Part shown: positions 1-5,312 of the stretch, piece after piece | How the letters are laid out: every line of letters begins with the position of its first letter | Position numbering within the stretch: the stretch's first letter is position 1 | Assembly (NCBI GenBank): GCA_903930035.1 | Contig: CAIYXG010000335.1 | Location: 1-6,948, forward strand | Direction of reading: 5' to 3' | Source: an uncultured Actinomycetes bacterium | GTDB taxonomy: Bacteria > Actinomycetota > Acidimicrobiia > Acidimicrobiales > Microtrichaceae | DNA length: 6,948 nucleotides | Notes under the pieces: generated by a model | Told to the model about the DNA's origin: nothing | Database searches by the model: none | Seen by the model: only the letters and a program-made list of their open reading frames with translations | Position numbers and translations under genes: made by a program

Positions 1-552
1 CAGCTGCTGCTCTCCGGGAAGTTCGACAAGTTCCCCCAGCTCCGTTACGCCGTCGTGGAGTGCGGCTCGTACTGGCTGGGCGACCTGCTCTGGAAGGCCG
101 ACACCACGTTCGGCGCCAACTTCAAGGTCAAGAAGCTGAGCTCGCGCACCAAGGGCCTCATCCAGCGCCTGCCGTCGGAGTACTTCGGCGACAACGTGTT
201 CATCGGCGCGTCCACGATGAGCCCCGAGGAGATCCGCCGCCGGCACGCGAACGGCGTGGACTGCCTCATGTGGGGGACCGACTACCCGCACCCCGAGGGG
301 TCGTGGCCCCACACCAAGGAGCGGCTCTCGACCGACTTCCAGGAGGTGTCGGTCGAGGACACCCGCCTGCTCCTGGGGCTCAACGCCATGAAGTGCTACG
401 ACCTCGACGTCGACGGCCTCACGGAGATCGCGTCACGGGTCGGCCCGACGCCCACCTCGCTCAACCAGGACCTGGACCTGCGCACGGCCGACGACGCCAT
501 CCGGACCGCCCGCTGGTGGTTCGACGCCCACGGCATGGACTGGAAGGGCTGA
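1..552 (+). CDS. Amidohydrolase_2 family metal-dependent hydrolase, C-terminal part (5' end outside window)
   Basis: The frame is open from base 1 and ends in TGA at 550-552, giving 183 residues of a protein whose start lies upstream. An internal GTG at 55 is not the true start, because the preceding codons already read as family sequence (SGKFDKFPQLRYAVVECG). That segment resembles the amidohydrolase_2 (PF04909) TIM barrel motif 'SG.FD.FP.L..V..E.G..W'. The later WGTDYPHPEG (D at codon 94) matches the strand carrying the conserved metal/catalytic Asp of the superfamily. Members hydrolyse or decarboxylate small organic acids and ring-cleavage products, and many occur in actinobacterial aromatic or terpenoid catabolism clusters. 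The metal-binding HxH of the N-terminal strand would lie outside the window, so activity cannot be fully judged. The SDR gene starts 4 nt after its stop, so the two are probably co-transcribed. The family call is solid; the substrate is unknown. Confidence 0.85.
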   Translation, partial: QLLLSGKFDKFPQLRYAVVECGSYWLGDLLWKADTTFGANFKVKKLSSRTKGLIQRLPSEYFGDNVFIGASTMSPEEIRRRHANGVDCLMWGTDYPHPEGSWPHTKERLSTDFQEVSVEDTRLLLGLNAMKCYDLDVDGLTEIASRVGPTPTSLNQDLDLRTADDAIRTARWWFDAHGMDWKG

Positions 553-556
553 GGCG

Positions 557-1468
557 GTGGACACCACGCCCCCCGAGGGCCTCGCCCCGGTCCCCGTCGA
601 CGGCGCCGTCGCCGTCGTCACGGGCGGTGCCAGCGGCATCGGCCGCGTCGTCGTCGAGGCGCTGCTGGACCAGGGCGCCACGGTCTACGTGGCCGACGTC
701 GAGCAGGCGGCGCTGGAGGCGGCCGTCGCCGAGCTGGCCGGCCGCGGCCCGGTGGTCGGCGCCCTCCTGGACGTGACCGACGAGGTCGCGACCGAGGCGC
801 TGGCCGAGCAGGTGTTTGCCGAGCACGGCCGCTGCAACTTCCTGTTCCTGAACGCCGGCGTCACGTCGGGCGGCGGCGGCCTGCCGTGGCAGCAGGAGCC
901 CAACGACTGGCGCTGGTGCCTGGGCGTGAACGTGGTGGGCGTGGGCATCGGCGTCTCGGCGTTCGTGCCGCGCATGATCGAGTCGGGCGCCCCCGGGCAG
1001 GTCGTCCTCACCGGGTCCAAGGACGGCGGTATCGCGCCGGTCCCGACGGCGTCGGTCTACGCGGCGTCCAAGGCCGCAGTGAGCTGCTTCGCCGAGGCCC
1101 TGCAGCACAACCTGGTCGCCCAGCAGACCCAGGTGCGGGCGTCGGTGTTCTACCCGTCCGGCGGGCTCATGGACACGGGCCTCTACACCGCGGCCCGGAA
1201 CCGGCCGGCCGGCCTGGAGCGGACCGGCCAGGGCACGGGCCGCGCGTCCATGACCTTCGACCAGCTCAAGGAGCGGGTGGCGCAGGCGACCGGCAAGGAG
1301 CCGCCGGTCGCCGACCTGCCCGAGCTCGGACGGTTCGCCGTGGCGGGTGCCGCCCGGCGAGACTTCCTCATCGCCAAGGAGCTCGACGCCAGCGCCGAGC
1401 TGCTCCACCGCCGGGCCGACGCCGTCGGCCAGGCCCAGCTGCCGCCTCCGCACGTCATGGGACTCTGA
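557..1468 (+). CDS. Short-chain dehydrogenase/reductase (classical SDR), NAD(P)-dependent
   Basis: This 303-residue protein starts at GTG 557, with a GGAAGGG purine tract (542-548) 8 nt upstream, inside the end of the preceding gene. Seen motifs are the Rossmann glycine loop TGGASGIG (22-29), acidic D47 at the end of strand 2 (favouring NAD(H) over NADP(H)), DV (72-73), NAG (99-101), and the catalytic set N125, S154, Y168, K172 (YAASK). All classical SDR active-site residues are present, so it should interconvert an alcohol and a ketone in the cytoplasm. It is about 50 residues longer than a minimal SDR. The extra length lies in the C-terminal third (roughly 205-303), which forms the substrate pocket, so it may belong to a specialised subfamily. 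The P450 start codon overlaps its stop. A plausible role is oxidising the alcohol produced by the P450, or acting beside the amidohydrolase; this is inference from context. Confidence 0.92.
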   Translation: MDTTPPEGLAPVPVDGAVAVVTGGASGIGRVVVEALLDQGATVYVADVEQAALEAAVAELAGRGPVVGALLDVTDEVATEALAEQVFAEHGRCNFLFLNAGVTSGGGGLPWQQEPNDWRWCLGVNVVGVGIGVSAFVPRMIESGAPGQVVLTGSKDGGIAPVPTASVYAASKAAVSCFAEALQHNLVAQQTQVRASVFYPSGGLMDTGLYTAARNRPAGLERTGQGTGRASMTFDQLKERVAQATGKEPPVADLPELGRFAVAGAARRDFLIAKELDASAELLHRRADAVGQAQLPPPHVMGL

Positions 1469-2655
1469 TGACCGACCTCGTCTACAACCCGTACGCCTTC
1501 GACCTCCACGAGGACCCCTATGCCGTCTACCGGCGCCTGCGCGACGAGGAGCCGGCGTACTGGAACGACGAGCTGGAGTTCTGGGTGCTGAGCCGGTTCG
1601 ACGACGTGCTCGAGGGCTTCCGCGACTACGAGACCTTCATCTCGTCGGAGGGCATTGCGCTCGAGGCCCGCCGGGGCGGCGCCCGCGGGGCGAACATGAT
1701 GATCGAGGTCGACCCGCCCGACCACACCGTGCTCCGCAAGACGGTCAACCGGGTCTTCACCGCCCGCCGCGTGGCCGAGCTGGAGCAGGCCACGCGCGAC
1801 ATCGTGCGCGACTACGTCGACGCCTTCGCCGGCCGCGGCGAGGCCGACCTGGTGGCCGAGCTCACCGGCCCGTTCCCGATGGACGTCATCTCGGCGGTCA
1901 TCGGCGTGCCCGACGAGGACCGCGAGATGCTCCGGCAGTTCGCCGACAAGCTCCTCATCCGCGAGGACGGCCAGATGAAGATCCCCGACACCACGATCGA
2001 GGGGATGTTCGAGCTGCTCGGCTACTTCCAGGACGACATGGCGCGCCGTCGTCAGGGGCACGGCACCGGGCTGTTCACCGAGCTCGCCCAGCTCGACGTG
2101 GACGGCCGCCAGCTCACCGACCAGGAGCTGCTCGGGTTCTGCCTGCTGTTCATCGTGGCCGGCCACGAGACCACCACGAAGATGGTGGCCAACGCGGTCG
2201 AGCTGCTGTCCCGGCACAAGGACCAGCAGCAGATGCTCGTCGACGACCCGGGCCGGATCCCCGGCGCCGTCGAGGAGGTCCTGCGGTTCCACAACTCGAC
2301 GCAGTACATGCACCGGACGTGCGCCAAGGTCCACGAGGTCCACGGCCGGACCATGCAGCCGGGCGACTCCGTGCTCCTGCTGATCGGGGCGGCCAACCAC
2401 GACGAGCGGGAGTTCGGCCCGACCGCCGAGGTGTTCGACATCACGCGCACGCCCGAGCGGAACCTGGCGTTCGGCTACGGCGCCCACTACTGCCTGGGAG
2501 CGTCGCTCGCGCGCATGGAGGGCCGGGTCGCGCTCGAGGAGATCTACCGGCGCCTGCCCGACATCGACGTGGACCACGACCACAAGGTCAGGTTCCACAG
2601 CGGCAACGTGACCGGGTGGACCTCGCTGCCGGTGCGGTTCAGCCCCGCAGGCTGA
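1468..2655 (+). CDS. Cytochrome P450 monooxygenase (soluble bacterial class)
   Basis: This 395-residue protein is the usual length for a soluble bacterial P450 and has no membrane anchor. Its ATG (1468-1470) shares one base with the SDR stop (1466-1468), so translation is probably coupled; the upstream purine tract GGGA (1459-1462) is only a weak ribosome site. Diagnostic motifs are all intact: I-helix AGHETT (231-236) with the acid/alcohol pair for O2 activation, K-helix ExxR (E270 to R273), and the heme loop FGYGAHYCLG (335-344) with C342 as the axial thiolate. The N-terminal DPYAVYRRLRDE and the early helix-C motif MIEVDPPDHTVLRK are also typical. It should hydroxylate a small hydrophobic substrate using electrons from a ferredoxin and ferredoxin reductase, neither of which is in the window. 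I cannot assign a CYP family number. Its last 17 bases overlap the convergent cutinase gene. Confidence 0.95.
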   Translation: MTDLVYNPYAFDLHEDPYAVYRRLRDEEPAYWNDELEFWVLSRFDDVLEGFRDYETFISSEGIALEARRGGARGANMMIEVDPPDHTVLRKTVNRVFTARRVAELEQATRDIVRDYVDAFAGRGEADLVAELTGPFPMDVISAVIGVPDEDREMLRQFADKLLIREDGQMKIPDTTIEGMFELLGYFQDDMARRRQGHGTGLFTELAQLDVDGRQLTDQELLGFCLLFIVAGHETTTKMVANAVELLSRHKDQQQMLVDDPGRIPGAVEEVLRFHNSTQYMHRTCAKVHEVHGRTMQPGDSVLLLIGAANHDEREFGPTAEVFDITRTPERNLAFGYGAHYCLGASLARMEGRVALEEIYRRLPDIDVDHDHKVRFHSGNVTGWTSLPVRFSPAG

Positions 2656-3499
2656 CCACCGACCGGGCCGCCGCCCGCATCGCCGGCTCGAACGCCCAGT
2701 AGTCGTAGTCCGTGTGCCGCCGCGCACAGGCGGGTACCTCCCGGAACCTCGGGCACTCCTTGACCGCGTCCAGGACGGCGAGCCAGAACTGGCCGGTGCA
2801 GACGCCGTCGAACTGGGCGCACCAGCTGGTGGTGCGGGGCACGAGCGGGGCGGGCACGTAGGGGCGGCGCGGCCCCAGGATCCCATGGCCCGAGGGGATC
2901 TCCGTGTCGGGCGCCACCATCCACGGGCCGACGACGAACCCCGGGTCGCCGAAGACGTGGACGGCCGCCACCCGGTCGAGCAGGTGGGGCGGCAGGAGGG
3001 CGAGTCCGCGCATGACGGCCTCGGCGCCCTGCGAGATGCCGGCCACCACGAACACCTGCTCGGGACAGCGCTCGTGCAGCGTGCCGAGCACGCTGGCGAG
3101 CTCGTCGGCGCCGAGCCGGACCGACTCGATGAACCCGCCGATCACCGGCAGGTCCGTCGCAGGGACGGCCCGGGTGTCGAGGCCGGCCATGAGGCCGCCG
3201 GGCACGGCCGGGTAGCCGCCCTCGTCGACCGTGCCGTCGGCGTCGAGGTCGCCGAGCTCGAGGGTCCCGACGGCGAGCCCGGGCGCCTCGGCCGCCATGC
3301 CGTCGCGGAACCGCTGCTGGGCGGCCCGGGCCTCGCCGCTGCGGACCGGCATGGAGCTCCCCCGGGCCCAGAGCATCGTGGCGTCGGCGCACGGCCCCTC
3401 GGGCACCGTGAACAGGCCGCGGGGCGCGACCGGCGTGCAGCCGGCGGCGAGCACGAGCCCGGCGCACAGCACGGTCAGGGCGGTCCGTCGCGGGGTCAC
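2639..3499 (-). CDS. Cutinase-family serine esterase, predicted lipoprotein
   Basis: This 286-residue protein starts at GTG 3499. The chosen start gives a short Arg-containing n-region (PRRT), a hydrophobic stretch and a lipobox LAAGC with C21, so it should be lipidated and exported. The cutinase (PF01083) signature is clear: ARGSS (oxyanion-hole S48), nucleophile elbow GISQG (S156), VFGDP (182-186), and C227-x3-D231-x2-C234 followed by H262. From memory of Fusarium solani cutinase (C31/S42/C109/S120, C171/D175/C178, H188), the spacings C37 to S48, C145 to S156, C227 to D231 and C227 to C234 are the same. This supports the triad S156-D231-H262 and disulfides C37-C145 and C227-C234. Two oddities are an Asp-rich calcium-loop-like segment at 84-95, and a longer D-to-H segment holding two extra cysteines (C249, C258). 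Likely substrates are short/medium acyl esters, polyesters or lipids outside the cell. A leaderless promoter is proposed upstream. Confidence 0.88.
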   Translation of the reverse strand: MTPRRTALTVLCAGLVLAAGCTPVAPRGLFTVPEGPCADATMLWARGSSMPVRSGEARAAQQRFRDGMAAEAPGLAVGTLELGDLDADGTVDEGGYPAVPGGLMAGLDTRAVPATDLPVIGGFIESVRLGADELASVLGTLHERCPEQVFVVAGISQGAEAVMRGLALLPPHLLDRVAAVHVFGDPGFVVGPWMVAPDTEIPSGHGILGPRRPYVPAPLVPRTTSWCAQFDGVCTGQFWLAVLDAVKECPRFREVPACARRHTDYDYWAFEPAMRAAARSVVSLRG

Positions 3500-3505
3500 G
3501 GCCCG

Positions 3506-3534
3506 ACGGTAAGGGAACAGGGACCGGGGGTCCA
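3506..3534 (-). promoter_or_regulatory. Candidate leaderless promoter of the cutinase gene
   Basis: Reading the minus strand towards the cutinase, a TGGACC box (3534-3529, 4 of 6 matches to TTGACA) is followed after 17 nt by TACCGT (3511-3506, fits the actinobacterial TANNNT -10). The GTG start lies 6 nt beyond the -10, so transcription would begin at or next to the start codon. No Shine-Dalgarno is visible before the GTG, which agrees with a leaderless transcript, a common arrangement in actinobacteria. This is inferred from sequence only. Confidence 0.5.
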
Positions 3535-3607
3535 CCACCGGGTGCTGCGCCGCGGCGTGGCCGGCTCGCCCTCGCCAGCGCCGCCGTGGCGCGGCAGACT
3601 GGCACGC

Positions 3608-4165
3608 ATGACGACGAGCTTCACCCGCATGGACGAGTCCACCGCCGAGCAGTGGAACGTGATCATCGAGGAGACCATCGCGGCCCAGCCCCGTGTGGCC
3701 GAGCAGGTGCTGGACATGCTCCGCCAGCTCGAGGGGATCACCGACGGGTTCTCCTGCAACCAGCTGGTGCACGCCCTGCAGACCGCCACGCTGGCCGAGC
3801 GGTCCGGGGCCGACGACGAGGTGGTGGTCGCGGCGCTCTGCCACGACATCGGCAAGCTGATCTCGGTCCCCAACCACCCGCGGATCGCCGCAGAGATCCT
3901 GCGTCCGTACGTGCGGCCCGAGGTGTTCACGATGATCCTCGTGCACCAGGACTTCCAGGGGAAGCACTACTACCACCACCTGGGCGGCAACCCCGACGCC
4001 CGCGACCAGCACCGCGACGCCCTCAGCGCCGAGGAGTGGGCGCTCGCCGAGCGGTTCGCCGACGAGTGGGACCAGCGTGCGTTCGACCCCGACGGCGAGA
4101 CCTACCCGCTCGAGCACTTCGAGCCCAAGGTCCGCGCCGTCTTCGCCAACGCCAAGATGCTCTGA
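3608..4165 (+). CDS. HD-domain protein resembling PhnZ/MIOX-type di-iron oxygenases (predicted HD phosphohydrolase family)
   Basis: This 185-residue soluble protein has the HD-fold pattern VHALQTATLAE (H55), AALCHDIGK (H79-D80), NHPRIAAEIL (H90), LVHQDF (H113) and ADEWDQRAFDP (D155). It aligns with the six-ligand set I recall for the oxygenase PhnZ (H34, H58, D59, H80, H104, D161); the H55-to-H79 spacing of 24 is identical. It therefore probably binds two irons and may be a mixed-valence oxygenase rather than a hydrolase. The PhnZ residues Y24 and E27, which shape its organophosphonate site, have no equivalent here (T45 and F48 fall there). No phosphonate genes are adjacent, so the substrate is open; a phosphohydrolase role remains possible. 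ATG 3608 was chosen because family similarity starts soon after it. It lacks a clear Shine-Dalgarno but has CAGACT ending 7 nt upstream, so it may be leaderless. A tiny zinc-ribbon gene overlaps its stop. Confidence 0.82.
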   Translation: MTTSFTRMDESTAEQWNVIIEETIAAQPRVAEQVLDMLRQLEGITDGFSCNQLVHALQTATLAERSGADDEVVVAALCHDIGKLISVPNHPRIAAEILRPYVRPEVFTMILVHQDFQGKHYYHHLGGNPDARDQHRDALSAEEWALAERFADEWDQRAFDPDGETYPLEHFEPKVRAVFANAKML

Positions 4166-4278
4166 TGTACCCGAAGTGCCCGCTCTGCAACAGCCAGGAC
4201 TGCGAGCGGATGACCCGCCAGTACAGCGTGTGGTTCCGCTGCCGGAAGTGCGACTACCAGTTCCAGTGGGACTTCTGA
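4165..4278 (+). CDS. 37-residue four-cysteine zinc-ribbon protein
   Basis: A short frame begins with ATG at 4165-4167, sharing one base with the HD gene's TGA (4163-4165), and ends in TGA at 4276-4278. The 37 residues contain C5-P-L-C8 and C26-R-K-C29, two CxxC knuckles 17 residues apart, as in zinc ribbons. The rest is aromatic and basic (Y20, W23, F24, Y31, F33, W35, F37). There is an extra C13, and the protein ends in QFQWDF. Almost the whole protein is the metal-binding unit, and third codon positions remain GC-rich, which supports real coding. There is no Shine-Dalgarno of its own, so translation probably depends on reinitiation or coupling from the HD gene, implying a linked function such as partner, metal delivery or nucleic-acid binding. 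The family is not recognised by name; no function is claimed. Confidence 0.72.
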   Translation: MYPKCPLCNSQDCERMTRQYSVWFRCRKCDYQFQWDF

Positions 4279-4326
4279 GCCAGCCCTGACCTCGCCCTGC
4301 GCCTTCTGGCCCCGGGCGCGACTCCC

Positions 4327-4356
4327 GCCCGCCCGGCCGGGGCCGGACGGGCGGGC
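4327..4356. terminator. GC-rich hairpin between convergent genes, possible bidirectional terminator
   Basis: A perfect 9-bp inverted repeat, GCCCGCCCG (4327-4335) and CGGGCGGGC (4348-4356), flanks a 12-nt loop that can itself form a short CCG/CGG stem. It lies 48 nt after the zinc-ribbon stop and 41 nt beyond the stop of the convergent secreted-protein gene. There is no T-tract on either strand, so it is not a textbook intrinsic terminator. Such stems without U-tracts are often proposed as terminators in high-GC actinobacteria. Confidence 0.45.
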
Positions 4357-4370
4357 CGTCGGGGGGAGCT

Positions 4371-4388
4371 GCGCAGGGTGCCCTGCGC
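4371..4388. terminator. Second inverted repeat just past the stop of the minus-strand gene
   Basis: GCGCAGGG (4371-4378) and CCCTGCGC (4381-4388) form a perfect 8-bp inverted repeat with a 2-nt centre, realistically about a 7-bp stem with a 4-nt loop. On the minus strand it starts 9 nt after the stop codon at 4398-4400 and is followed by a C-rich run rather than T residues. It is a candidate transcript-end hairpin for that gene. A second copy of CCCTGCGC at 4295-4302 could compete for the same GCGCAGGG arm. Confidence 0.4.
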
Positions 4389-4397
4389 CGGGGCGGG

Positions 4398-5147
4398 TCA
4401 GTTGCCGCCGTCGCCGGGCGCCTGGCCCTCGGCCGGGGGCGGGCCGTCGGGACCCCCCGTGCCCGGGCCGTCCATGCCAGGACCACCGTGCCGGCCGCCC
4501 CGGCCGCCGGGACCACCGTGGCGCCCGCCGGGGCCGCCGTGGCGGGGCCCGTTGTTGACCATCTCGGTCACCCGCTCCTTGGTCCGGGACTTGCGCTGCT
4601 CGCCCTGCTCGGCGGTGATCGTGCCGTCGGCGACGGCGGCGTCGACCTTCGCGTTCATCTTGGCCACCAGTGCGTCGACGACCTTGCCGGGGTCGACGTT
4701 GTTGGCCTTGGCGACGTCGGCCAGGGTCGTGCCGTCCTTCAGCTGGGCCTCGAGGTCGGCCGCGGAGATACCGATCGCCGCCGCGGCGGTGGACAGGAAC
4801 TCCTCGCGGCGGGCGTCGCGCTCGGCGTCGTGCTCGGCCCGCTGCTCCTTCACCTTCGCCTCCAGCGCCGCGGTGACCTTGTCGGCCTGGGCCTGGGTGA
4901 GGGTGCCGTCCTTCACCAGCGCGTCGAGGACGCCCTTCAGCACCTGCTGCGGGCCGCGGCCGTCACGCGGGCCGCGCGCTCCGTCCTGCGACGCGCCCGG
5001 CTCGCCGGCGACCGCCGTGGTCGACGGGGTCGACGCGGCACCGGCGGTGCCGAGCGGGTTGAGCGCAGCGGCTGCGAGCCCGGCGGTGCCGGCGGTGCCG
5101 GCGAGTGCGAGACCTGCGACCAACTTCTTGGACCTGGAAACTGCCAT
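4398..5147 (-). CDS. Secreted hypothetical protein with DGT-repeat helical modules and Gly/Pro/His/Arg-rich tail
   Basis: This 249-residue protein starts at ATG 5147, fixed by a strong Shine-Dalgarno AAAGGAG 8 nt upstream. An in-frame ATG further out, at 5174, lies beyond that site and was rejected. The N-terminus (RSKK, then an Ala/Gly/Leu-rich core at 9-38, with small residues around TAGAA 34-38) looks like a Sec signal peptide. A low-complexity linker (39-66) follows. Next comes a charged helical region with two related modules, DALVKDGTLTQAQADK (75-90) and DAAVADGTITAEQGEQ (169-184). They flank a highly charged probable helix/coiled coil (96-117) and a segment GISAADLEAQLKDGTTLADVAK (126-147). 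The tail (200-249) has three RHGGPG units and is otherwise Gly/Pro-rich and probably disordered. I recognise the DGT-L/I-T-x-x-Q module only as one common in secreted actinobacterial proteins of unknown role. The His/Gly tail might bind metal or cell wall; this is speculation. It diverges from the pirin gene. Confidence 0.8.
   Translation of the reverse strand: MAVSRSKKLVAGLALAGTAGTAGLAAAALNPLGTAGAASTPSTTAVAGEPGASQDGARGPRDGRGPQQVLKGVLDALVKDGTLTQAQADKVTAALEAKVKEQRAEHDAERDARREEFLSTAAAAIGISAADLEAQLKDGTTLADVAKANNVDPGKVVDALVAKMNAKVDAAVADGTITAEQGEQRKSRTKERVTEMVNNGPRHGGPGGRHGGPGGRGGRHGGPGMDGPGTGGPDGPPPAEGQAPGDGGN
4476..4544 (-). repeat. RHGGPG amino-acid/DNA repeat in the secreted protein's tail
   Basis: Codons 202-224 of the minus-strand secreted protein contain three RHGGPG units (202-207, 209-214, 219-224) separated by one and four Gly/Arg residues. 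On the + strand this appears as repeated GGACCACCGTG / GGGCCGCCGTGGCG blocks. The units are close but not identical at DNA level, so selection on the peptide or old slippage are both possible. Copy number may vary between strains. Confidence 0.75.
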
Positions 5148-5155
5148 GGGGTGAA

Positions 5156-5162
5156 CTCCTTT
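5156..5162 (-). promoter_or_regulatory. Strong Shine-Dalgarno deciding the start of the secreted-protein gene
   Basis: The minus-strand AAAGGAG lies 8 nt before ATG 5147 and is the best ribosome site in the window. It shows that the extra nine codons of the longer in-frame version (ATG at 5174) are not translated. The site also sits inside an imperfectly spaced GAAC/GTTC inverted repeat (5153-5166). Confidence 0.8.
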
Positions 5163-5312
5163 GTTCGGGGACACCAGCAGTCTCCGACCCGCAGGTAAGA
5201 CGCCGACGTGAGCGGGTTGGGACTTCGGGCAGACCCCGCACGGCCGCGGTCCCTCCCGGTGCCGGCGCCAACGTCGGGGAAGCCGGGCCGGGCGCGCCGG
5301 GTTGGGCCCGGC

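Noticed and set aside
1183..2886. Long minus-strand open frame antisense to the SDR and P450
   Set aside because: Its translation is Arg/Gly/Val/His-rich with no recognisable motif, and it lies opposite two clearly real genes. Such frames stay open because of very high GC.
2714..3607. N-terminal extension of the HD protein (in-frame open region upstream of 3608)
   Set aside because: The extension is antisense to the cutinase and Arg/Gly/Pro-rich. Family similarity begins only after ATG 3608.
3608..4278. Phosphonate-degradation operon
   Set aside because: Only the HD fold resembles PhnZ. No PhnY-like dioxygenase, transporter or regulator is present, and PhnZ's substrate residues are not matched.
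3500..4516. N-terminal extension of the cutinase by about 340 residues
   Set aside because: The extension would precede a good lipoprotein signal peptide and lie antisense to the HD gene. GTG 3499 places the lipobox correctly.
4476..4544. CRISPR-like or tandem non-coding repeat
   Set aside because: The repetition is explained by the RHGGPG peptide repeat in a coding frame. The units are short, in frame and not separated by unique spacers.
5153..5166. Second GAAC/GTTC inverted repeat as a LexA box
   Set aside because: The half-sites are 6 nt apart rather than the 4 nt required for LexA, and the repeat overlaps the Shine-Dalgarno, so it is probably coincidental.
5208..5312. 35-residue N-terminal extension of the pirin from GTG 5208
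   Set aside because: The segment is Pro/Arg/Gly-rich and unlike pirin N-termini. The protein from 5313 already has full family length.
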